In this document: positions 7,282 to 12,932 of the stretch, in pieces
Position numbering within the stretch: the stretch's first letter is position 1
Layout: each line of letters starts with the position of its first letter
NCBI GenBank assembly: GCA_007127495.1
Contig: SKZG01000532.1
Coordinates: forward strand, 1-12,932
Reading direction: 5' to 3'
DNA: 12,932 nt
Source: Planctomycetales bacterium
Lineage (GTDB): Bacteria; Planctomycetota; Planctomycetia; Pirellulales; Thermoguttaceae
The notes under the pieces: generated by a model
The model's input: the letters and a program-made list of their open reading frames with translations, nothing else
What the model was told of the DNA's origin: nothing
Databases searched by the model: none
Position numbers and translations under genes: made by a program

Positions 7282-7608
7282 ATGGCGAATGTTCGAGAGC
7301 TTTCCGAGAGTGATTTTGAAGCCGAAGTCCTGCAATCGGATCAACCCGTTTTGGTCGACTTTTGGGCCCCCTGGTGTGGCCCGTGTCGGATGGTAGGCCC
7401 CATCGTCGAAGAACTGGCCTCGGAGAATGAGGGTTCCGCTAAGGTGGCCAAGATCAATATCGACGACAATCAGACCTTGGCGACGAACTATCAAGTGAGT
7501 AGCATTCCGACAATTATGCTCTTTAAGGGGGGTGAGGTAGTTGACCGGTTTGTGGGGGTGCAACCCAAGAATCGGCTCCAGCAAGCGTTGGATCAGGCGA
7601 TTTCCTGA
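7282..7608 (+). CDS. trxA: Thioredoxin
   Basis: A 108-residue single-domain thioredoxin, the usual length, acting as a cytoplasmic dithiol-disulfide reductant recycled by thioredoxin reductase. The active site WCGPC places the redox cysteines at 32 and 35, the same numbering as the Escherichia coli protein; the buried Asp26 and the cis-Pro76 in SIPT are present. There is no signal peptide. The ATG at 7282 is preceded by a strong AAGGAG site 9 bases upstream, which decides it over an in-frame upstream extension. It has its own promoter at 7126-7153 and lies 172 bases after the kinase gene. No clear terminator follows. Confidence 0.97.
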   Translation: MANVRELSESDFEAEVLQSDQPVLVDFWAPWCGPCRMVGPIVEELASENEGSAKVAKINIDDNQTLATNYQVSSIPTIMLFKGGEVVDRFVGVQPKNRLQQALDQAIS

Positions 7609-7800
7609 TTCCGACTCGATTCTCTGCAACTCGGACTGAACTCTCGCCGCCTTCCTGCCGAAAACGTAAGCTGGATAAACCTTGCCGGTTGCGCGGAGTT
7701 TGCTGTGCAACACGTCTCGGCCCGGCTTTCACGTATCGGTGCCCCAGGCGGCGAAGACTCGCAAAGCCGGTATCCGCGCCTTCGACAGCGGGTATCGAAA

Positions 7801-8979
7801 ATGTCCAAGCCAAATCGAGAATCCAAACGCCGCTCGGGATCGTCAGGAGAGAGTCCTGTTGCGGGCCAGGCGCAGCAGGACCCGCGAACGCGTATCGATC
7901 CCGCTCATGATGTGGCCGGTTCGCCAAGGCCCGCCAACGTCGAACCTGCCGAACAGCCGGTTGCGGTCGTTGCGGCGCACGAAGTACCGGAAAAAACGGC
8001 AGGCGAATCGGTGGAACGATGCATTCAGGCGCAGGCCGATCAGTTGGGTATGCATCTGCGCAGCCGGCAAAAGGAACTCGATCATCGCGAATCGCAGATC
8101 AACGCTCGCTTGGCCGCGATCGATCGCGACATGCGCGCCGCGCGCTTGTGGCTGAAGGAACGTGATGCCGAAATCGCCGAGCGGACCGAAATGTTGGACC
8201 GTCGCGAGGCCCAACTGGCAACACGGGAAGACTCGCTCAGACGGAACGCGGCGAATACGGCGCACTCGGGAACCGCGCCAACTGCCCGCAACCAGCAAAA
8301 GACGGCGAAAGCTGCCGAACGCCGTGTCGAGGAGGCCCGCGAGGAGGCCGACAACCTAAGGAAGGAACTCCAGGAAGCTCGCCGACAGTTTCATGAAGAG
8401 GCCCGGCAACAGCGCCAGCGCATGGCTGCCGAGCAGCGAACGGCCTTCGCCGAGATCGAGAGACAGCGGGAGAGCGTTCGCCGCCGAGCGGAACATGTCG
8501 ACCAGTCGCGCGCGGCCCTGGAGCAGCTTCGTGCGGAACTCAGCGGCATGCATCGCGAGACGCTGGAAATCCGGTTGGCCACCGAAGAGCTTTGGGCGCA
8601 GCTTTCCAGCGCCGCACCACCGGCGTCCCTTACGAAGTCGCTCAGCGGCATCCGCGGCAAACTTGCGGATCAGTACCGCATTGCCAATGCAGAGATTCAG
8701 GAACAGAAGGCGGAGTTGGAAGCAATCCGCAGCCAACTGGCGGAGCAGTATGAGAAGGTCGTATTGCAGAAGCAAAGGTACGATCAGTGGTCGCAACAGC
8801 ACCGGAAAGACGCCGAGGCCGACGCATCGCGGCTTGCAGCCCGCGAAGCCGAATTGCGGCAGTTTGAGGCGAAACTCCACGACCGCGCCCTTCAGTGGCA
8901 AGCCCAGCGCCTCGACTACGAGCAACAGATACGCCGCCTCCAGGCTCGATGCTCTGGCCTCGAAGCCGTGCCGGTGTAG
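7801..8979 (+). CDS. Long coiled-coil protein of unknown function
   Basis: A 392-residue protein without signal peptide or membrane segment. Residues 1-70 are polar, Ser/Pro/Arg-rich and probably disordered. From about 72 to 150 and about 168 to 270 the sequence is dense in Glu, Arg, Gln, Ala and Leu in heptad-like spacing (SRQKELDHRESQINARL, RRVEEAREEADNLRKEL). A short Ala/Pro break (SSAAPPASLTKSL, about 269-281) is followed by more coiled coil to about 380. There is no catalytic motif. The ATG at 7801 has only a weak GCGGG upstream; an in-frame GTG at 7705 has GGAG 6 bases before it and would add 32 residues, but that extension does not look protein-like. It lies 192 bases downstream of trxA. 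A structural or scaffold role is all that can be inferred. Confidence 0.8.
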   Translation: MSKPNRESKRRSGSSGESPVAGQAQQDPRTRIDPAHDVAGSPRPANVEPAEQPVAVVAAHEVPEKTAGESVERCIQAQADQLGMHLRSRQKELDHRESQINARLAAIDRDMRAARLWLKERDAEIAERTEMLDRREAQLATREDSLRRNAANTAHSGTAPTARNQQKTAKAAERRVEEAREEADNLRKELQEARRQFHEEARQQRQRMAAEQRTAFAEIERQRESVRRRAEHVDQSRAALEQLRAELSGMHRETLEIRLATEELWAQLSSAAPPASLTKSLSGIRGKLADQYRIANAEIQEQKAELEAIRSQLAEQYEKVVLQKQRYDQWSQQHRKDAEADASRLAAREAELRQFEAKLHDRALQWQAQRLDYEQQIRRLQARCSGLEAVPV

Positions 8980-8985
8980 AACAAG

Positions 8986-9019
8986 GGGCTCTTCCGTTTC
9001 TAGGGCTCTTCCGTTTCTA
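8986..9019 (+). repeat. 17-bp tandem duplication at the left end of repeat copy 3
   Basis: GGGCTCTTCCGTTTCTA occurs at 8986-9002 and again at 9003-9019. The second copy is the true left end of the 92-bp element; the first is an extra partial end that begins 6 bases after the coiled-coil gene's stop codon. Confidence 0.85.
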
Positions 9020-9099
9020 GGTGCAGACAGCCTTTGTTTCCGGGACGGCACACGGCGTGTGCCTACTACAGTGAAGCGGCCTGCACTTAGAAACGGAAC
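9008..9099 (+). repeat. 92-bp inverted-repeat element, copy 3
   Basis: Third copy, again 92 bases and in the same orientation. It differs from copy 2 at only six positions by hand count (about 93% identical). The left end is CTTCCGTTTCTAGGTGCAG; the right end CTGCACTTAGAAACGGAAC has changed at its last base. The central GGCACAC-GGC-GTGTGCC hairpin is intact. It sits between the convergent 3' ends of the coiled-coil gene and murC, where a hairpin could limit transcription from both sides. Confidence 0.88.
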
Positions 9100-9144
9100 A
9101 GCGAAAAAAAGGGAGGCGCGGTGTAAAAGGGAGTGCGGAGCGGT

Positions 9145-10545
9145 CTATCGCATCGACGCCGGCGCGGGCAGCATTGGCGCATTCTGCGGTAGGTGCTTTG
9201 CCAACGTGTGGGGCAGAAGGTGGATGTCGCCCGCTCCCATGGTTATGAGAACGTCGCCCGGCGTGAGCCGGGTTGCCACAAGTGGAAGAAGGTTTTGGAT
9301 CGGGCCGGCCGCCGATGCCGGGACGCCGTGTTTGCGCACCTCACGGGCCAAAGCATCGGCGTCGGCCTCGCCGCGCCTCCGGTTGCCCTCGCGCGCTCGG
9401 AATACCTCGGTGATCACCACCACGTCAGCGCCTTGCAGGGCGAGGGCCGTCTCGTGCAGCAGCCGGGTTAGTCGCACGGCTTGGTGCGGTTGAAATAGGC
9501 ACCAAAGCCGTCGCCCAGGATATCTTTGCTGAACGGCTTTCAGCGCTGCGGCCACCTCGGTGGGATGGTGCGCGTAATCGTCAATGATTGTCACGCCGTC
9601 AAAGGTTCCCAGGCATTCTAGCCTTCGCTTCAGGCCCGGGAACTGGTGTAGCCCCTTCGCAATATCGTCCGACGAGATATCGTTCGCCCATGCCAGTGCG
9701 GTTGTCGCTAAGGCATTCCGTGCGTTATGAGCCCCGAGTACTTGGAGGCCGACGTCGCATACAGGGTGGCCGCGATAGCGGGCTTCGAATTGGTAGAAAC
9801 CCCGGCGATGCACCAGCCGCCCGGCCGACCAGTCGGCTTCGCCGCTAAGCGAAAAGGTTTCGACGCGGCATGAAGCCCGCTCGGCAAGCCGGCGCGACTC
9901 GACACAATCGGCAGGAACAATCAATAGCCCGTTTGGGGGAACAGACTGCACGAACCGGGTAAACGCGTCGAGCAGTTGTTGCTTCACGGGATAGCAGTCG
10001 AAGTGATCGTGCTCGATACCCAGCACGGCGGCCATGCGAGGCCTCAGGCGAAGAAAGTTTGCGCGGAACTCACACGCCTCGACCAAGGCGCACCGCCCCG
10101 CGCCATGCCGCCCTCCTGAAGGCTGACCGATCGTCGCGGCGCCGCAGAGGACCATTGGGTCGTGGCCGGCTCGGTGGAATATTTGGCGGCACATCCCCAC
10201 GGTGCTCGACTTACCATGCGTCCCGGCAATGGCAACGCACTGCAACGGAGCCGTCAGTTTTGCCACCATTTCGAAATAGCTCAGCGTGGGAATGCCGAGT
10301 TTCCTTGCTCGCTGCAGTTCCGGGTTCCGCCGGTTGACGGCGTCGCTGTACACGACGGCGTCGGCGTCGGTGGGCAGGTTGTTCGGACCATGCCCCCTGC
10401 GCACGGCGATGGTGCGGCCTTCGGCTGGATGCATCGTTCCGCCGCACAAATCGGACCCGGTCAGAGCCCAGCCCTGGCCGAGCAATACGGTGGCGAGGGC
10501 CTGCATCCCGCCGCCACTCGCACCAATCAGATGGGCGCGCCGCAT
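9145..10545 (-). CDS. murC: UDP-N-acetylmuramate--L-alanine ligase
   Basis: A 466-residue Mur ligase of normal length. It joins L-Ala to UDP-MurNAc with ATP, the first peptide step of cytoplasmic peptidoglycan precursor synthesis. Visible signatures: N-terminal HLIGASGGGM nucleotide-sugar-binding loop (5-14), ATP loop GTHGKSST (108-115), EACEFRANFL (156-165), GIEHDHFD (176-183), GAHNARNALA (271-280) and DDYAHHPTE (322-330). The N-terminal loop and NPEL region fit MurC better than Mpl or MurD. The ATP loop reads KSST where KTTT is commoner. The ATG at 10545 starts 16 bases after the uppS stop, without a clear ribosome site; a TTG at 10575 would overlap uppS. It is the last gene of the purA-uppS-murC row, and its 3' end faces repeat copy 3. 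Confidence 0.94.
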   Translation of the reverse strand: MRRAHLIGASGGGMQALATVLLGQGWALTGSDLCGGTMHPAEGRTIAVRRGHGPNNLPTDADAVVYSDAVNRRNPELQRARKLGIPTLSYFEMVAKLTAPLQCVAIAGTHGKSSTVGMCRQIFHRAGHDPMVLCGAATIGQPSGGRHGAGRCALVEACEFRANFLRLRPRMAAVLGIEHDHFDCYPVKQQLLDAFTRFVQSVPPNGLLIVPADCVESRRLAERASCRVETFSLSGEADWSAGRLVHRRGFYQFEARYRGHPVCDVGLQVLGAHNARNALATTALAWANDISSDDIAKGLHQFPGLKRRLECLGTFDGVTIIDDYAHHPTEVAAALKAVQQRYPGRRLWCLFQPHQAVRLTRLLHETALALQGADVVVITEVFRAREGNRRRGEADADALAREVRKHGVPASAAGPIQNLLPLVATRLTPGDVLITMGAGDIHLLPHTLAKHLPQNAPMLPAPASMR

Positions 10546-10561
10546 TGTTGAAACCCGCCGG

Positions 10562-11320
10562 TTAACTTGAAACAAGGCCGCCGAATCGGCGGTTTCGCTG
10601 AACGTATTCTCGAATGGCCTGATGCAGTTGGGGCACCCCGAAATCGGGCCAGCAACATTCCGTCACCCAGAGTTCAGCATAACTGATTTGCCAGAGAAGA
10701 AAGTTGCTTAGTCTCAGCTCACCCGCCGTGCGGATAAGCAGGTCCGGATCCTGCATGCCCGCGGTGTACAAGTGCTGCGCGATGGTTTGCTCGGTTATCG
10801 CTTCGGGGTCGAGTTGGCCGAGTTGCACTTTCCTGGCGATGGATCGGACCGCGTCGTTGAGTTCGGCCCGGCCGCCGTAATTGATCGCCAGGCATACTTG
10901 CAGGCCGGTGTTTCCGCTGGTGGCGGCCACGGTTCGGTCAATTTCGCGGAGCGCGGCGTCGGGCAGGCCCTCGCGACGGCCGATCATGGTGACCTTGATG
11001 CCTTGCTGGACCACCTCGGCGCGCTGTTGAGCCATATACCGCTCAAGCAGGTTCATGAGGAAGTTCAGTTCCGGCCGAGGGCGTTTCCAGTTCTCGCTCG
11101 AAAAGCAGTAGAGTGTGAGTTGTGCGATTCCCAAACGGCTACATTCTTCCGTGGTCGTGCGAACGCTGTCCGCCCCGCGACGATGGCCTTCGATTCGCGG
11201 CAGTCCGCGCTGCTGTGCCCAGCGTCCGTTGCCGTCCATAATGATCGCAATGTGGCGAGGCAGGCGTTCCCGCGGTACGTCGAGCAGTGCGAGTTCAGCG
11301 GCGGAAGTGGATTGCGACAT
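10562..11320 (-). CDS. uppS: Undecaprenyl (polyprenyl) diphosphate synthase
   Basis: A 252-residue cis-prenyltransferase, the usual size. It extends farnesyl diphosphate with isopentenyl diphosphate to make the lipid carrier for peptidoglycan and other envelope glycans; cytoplasmic or membrane-associated. Motifs: IIMDGNGRWA with the magnesium-binding Asp29, GHRRGAD, FSSENWKRP (73-81), INYGGRAE and RTAGELRLSNFLLWQ (from 197) followed by the YAELW Glu216. All are canonical. The ATG at 11320 lies just before the conserved core; no good ribosome site precedes it, and an upstream open extension of about 80 residues overlaps the purA 3' end and looks untranslated. It lies 83 bases downstream of purA and 16 bases upstream of murC, fitting a shared wall-synthesis transcript. 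Confidence 0.95.
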   Translation of the reverse strand: MSQSTSAAELALLDVPRERLPRHIAIIMDGNGRWAQQRGLPRIEGHRRGADSVRTTTEECSRLGIAQLTLYCFSSENWKRPRPELNFLMNLLERYMAQQRAEVVQQGIKVTMIGRREGLPDAALREIDRTVAATSGNTGLQVCLAINYGGRAELNDAVRSIARKVQLGQLDPEAITEQTIAQHLYTAGMQDPDLLIRTAGELRLSNFLLWQISYAELWVTECCWPDFGVPQLHQAIREYVQRNRRFGGLVSS

Positions 11321-11403
11321 GGGCTGCGCGGAGCGGTTGGGGTCGAGTTTCAGGCGGACACAGGGCACGCCTCCAGCGGCACGCCTACCTTGCGATGAAC
11401 CGG

Positions 11404-12705
11404 TTAAATGTTTTGCGACTTTACGACAATCGTCTGCTCGCGGTCCGGTCCGACCGAAACCAAGCCCACCGGCCGGCCGACCAATTGGCCTATCCTGCTC
11501 ACGTAGTTCCGGGCCGCGGTCGGAAGATCGTCGTAGTGACGCACGTCGCTGATTTCCTGATTCCATCCGGGCAGCGTTTCATAGACGGGCACGACGCGCC
11601 GGACGTCGTCCACGTGGCTCGGGAAGTCCACGATCCGACGGCCGTCCAGTTCATAACCCGTGCAAATGTGAATCTCGGGCAACTCGCTCAGCACATCCAG
11701 CAGCATGACGGCCAACACGTCGACGTCGCTCAAGCGGACGGTGTAGCGGGCCGCGACTGCGTCGAACCATCCGCAGCGGCGCGGCCGGCGGGTGACCGTG
11801 CCATACTCGTTTCCGCGGTCGCGAATGTGTTGGCCAACCTGGTTGTCCTGCTCTGTGGGAAACGGGCCGCCGCCCACGCGGGTGCAGTAGGCTTTCAGGA
11901 TGCCGACCACTTTGGTAACTACGCGACCGGGCACGCCGGCCCCCGCCGCGACCCCAGCCCCGGAACTGTTACTGCTGGTAACGAAAGGGAAGGTGCCATG
12001 ATCGATATCCAGTAGGGCTCCCTGCGCGCCTTCGAACAGGATTCGTTTGCCGGCCTCGATGGCGTCGAGCAGGTAGGCGGTGGTATCTGCCACGTAGGGG
12101 CGGAGGCGCTCAGCGTGGTCGCTGTACTGTTGAAATATTCGGCCGGCATCGAGTTGGAACGTTTCACCACCGGCACCGAGGGAACTGAGCGACCGCGTTT
12201 TGGCCGCAGCAACCTTCTCAATTTGATCGCGGAAACTCGCCCGGTACATATCGCCAAGACGGATCGCCCACGAACGCCCGACCTTGTCGCGATAGCAGGG
12301 CCCGATTCCGCGCAGCGTCGTGCCGATCGATTCGGCGTCGGCCCCCTGGTCGGTCATCAAGCGGTCTTCCTCGAAGTGCCACGGAAAGATGACGTGAGCC
12401 CGGTCAGAGATCATCAGGTTTTTGCCAACCTGCACGCCCCGGGCCGTTAAGCCGTCGATTTCTTGCAGCAGTGCTTCCGGATTCAAGACCGTGCCGCCGG
12501 CGACGACACATTGCACGCCGGGCCGGAAGATACCGCTGGGTATGAGGGATAGTTTATAGACCTCGCCCCCGGCGACGACCGTATGGCCGGCATTGGCCCC
12601 CCCCTGATAGCGGACCACAATGTCGTGTTGCTGGGTGAGCAGGTCGACCACTTTTCCCTTGGCTTCGTCACCCCATTGAAGGCCGATAACGCAAGTCGCA
12701 GGCAC
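11404..12705 (-). CDS. purA: Adenylosuccinate synthase
   Basis: A 433-residue enzyme of normal length. It condenses IMP and L-aspartate with GTP to adenylosuccinate, the committed step to AMP. The first motif is QWGDEAKGK with catalytic Asp13, and NAGHT gives catalytic His41, both at the E. coli positions. Also seen are GIGPCYRDK (133-141), FEGAQGALLDIDHGTFPFVTSSN (from 224) and the aspartate loop with RPRRCGWFD (307-315). Two changes from the common pattern: GDEGKGK reads GDEAKGK, and the Gly before RPRRCGW reads Arg306. The start is GTG at 12705 with AGAGGG about 8 bases upstream. It heads the purA-uppS-murC row. Confidence 0.96.
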   Translation of the reverse strand: MPATCVIGLQWGDEAKGKVVDLLTQQHDIVVRYQGGANAGHTVVAGGEVYKLSLIPSGIFRPGVQCVVAGGTVLNPEALLQEIDGLTARGVQVGKNLMISDRAHVIFPWHFEEDRLMTDQGADAESIGTTLRGIGPCYRDKVGRSWAIRLGDMYRASFRDQIEKVAAAKTRSLSSLGAGGETFQLDAGRIFQQYSDHAERLRPYVADTTAYLLDAIEAGKRILFEGAQGALLDIDHGTFPFVTSSNSSGAGVAAGAGVPGRVVTKVVGILKAYCTRVGGGPFPTEQDNQVGQHIRDRGNEYGTVTRRPRRCGWFDAVAARYTVRLSDVDVLAVMLLDVLSELPEIHICTGYELDGRRIVDFPSHVDDVRRVVPVYETLPGWNQEISDVRHYDDLPTAARNYVSRIGQLVGRPVGLVSVGPDREQTIVVKSQNI

Positions 12706-12773
12706 GTGTTTGCCCTCTTCTGATCGCAGATGGATACCCGGGGAACCGGCTTGGCCAATTTCCCAAACCCGTT

Positions 12774-12802
12774 AGTCTAGTCCATGCGTTCAGGATCGGC
12801 AA
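12774..12802 (-). promoter_or_regulatory. Candidate sigma70-type promoter of purA
   Basis: On the minus strand, TTGCCG (12797-12802, four of six) is followed after 17 bases by TAGACT (12774-12779, four of six). Transcription would begin near 12767, leaving about 60 bases of leader to the GTG start. The spacing is ideal but the boxes are average. Confidence 0.33.
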
Positions 12803-12810
12803 GCCATTGC

Positions 12811-12830
12811 TTGGACCGGGTTGGACCGGG
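12811..12830. repeat. Two tandem copies of a 10-bp unit
   Basis: TTGGACCGGG is repeated exactly twice, just upstream of the candidate purA promoter. It could be a slippage duplication or a pair of regulator half-sites on one DNA face; nothing else supports either reading. Confidence 0.6.
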
Positions 12831-12843
12831 TGGTTGCGACCGG

Positions 12844-12932
12844 CTATCCCTTTCGCTGCTGGTAGCGCCGGCTGGCATCCTGCAACGCGCGGCGTTCGCG
12901 GCGGGGGTGGGGCGACTCGCCCTCCCGCGGAA
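12844..12932 (-). CDS. Possible C-terminal fragment of an unidentified gene
   Basis: On the minus strand the frame is open from the window edge to a TAG at 12844-12846. It gives about 28 residues, very basic and polar, ending RRERRALQDASRRYQQRKG. The composition resembles a real protein tail more than random GC-rich sequence, and the 138-base gap to purA leaves room for the purA promoter. No family can be assigned from so short a piece. Confidence 0.3.
   Translation of the reverse strand, partial: PREGESPHPRRERRALQDASRRYQQRKG

Noticed and set aside
7609..7700. Terminator after trxA
   Set aside because: Only a weak 5-bp stem (TCCGA/TCGGA) without a T-run is present; not enough to call.
89..9099. 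CRISPR array or clustered direct repeats
   Set aside because: The three repeats are kilobases apart, 92 bases long and self-complementary, without spacers of regular size.
9102..9110. T-run on the minus strand after murC as a terminator
   Set aside because: The run of seven T is not preceded by a hairpin in the minus-strand direction; the palindromic repeat lies after it, not before.
8393..9493. Plus-strand frame of 366 codons spanning the end of the coiled-coil gene, repeat copy 3 and the murC 3' end
   Set aside because: It overlaps two real genes and translates through the 92-bp repeat; no domain is seen.
10546..10575. TTG start of murC overlapping uppS
   Set aside because: The ATG at 10545 begins right before the conserved N-terminal loop; the ten extra residues have no support.

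Overview
The window looks like ordinary chromosomal DNA of a moderately high-GC planctomycete, probably in or near the Pirellulales. I infer this from the gene content and style: a small soluble protein followed by a Ser/Thr kinase with a planctomycete-type N-terminal module, a large secreted protein of mixed beta/barrel architecture, a lineage-type coiled-coil protein, and short palindromic repeats between genes. No phage, plasmid, transposase, CRISPR array, tRNA or rRNA was seen.

Layout. Bases 1-86 hold a textbook rho-independent terminator for a plus-strand gene to the left of the window. On the minus strand follow an HtrA/DegP-type protease with two PDZ domains (209-1777) and a 923-residue secreted protein of unknown function (2047-4818). 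A 440-base divergent intergenic region rich in inverted repeats (4819-5258) separates these from a plus-strand block: a 94-residue small protein (5259-5543), a Ser/Thr kinase fused to a degenerate receiver-like domain (5595-7109), thioredoxin (7282-7608) with a near-consensus promoter, and a long coiled-coil protein (7801-8979). Convergent to these, on the minus strand and reading from the right edge, are purA, uppS and murC (12705 down to 9145). A possible C-terminal fragment of another minus-strand gene touches the right edge.

How the genes fit together. uppS and murC are 16 bases apart and both serve cell-wall precursor synthesis (lipid carrier and UDP-MurNAc-L-Ala). purA lies 83 bases upstream of uppS and may be co-transcribed. 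The small protein and the kinase form a probable two-gene operon. HtrA and the secreted protein both belong to the cell envelope, but no direct link between them is visible.

The most notable non-coding signal is a 92-base repeat with long terminal inverted repeats. It occurs three times in the same orientation, always between genes (89-180, 1849-1940, 9008-9099). Other notable points are a tandem duplication at the end of the kinase gene that supplies the -35 box of the trxA promoter, and a receiver-like domain that lacks its phosphorylation residues. I found no clear multi-gene defence or biosynthetic system; the candidates for something undescribed are the kinase/small-protein pair with its structured leader, and the repeat family.
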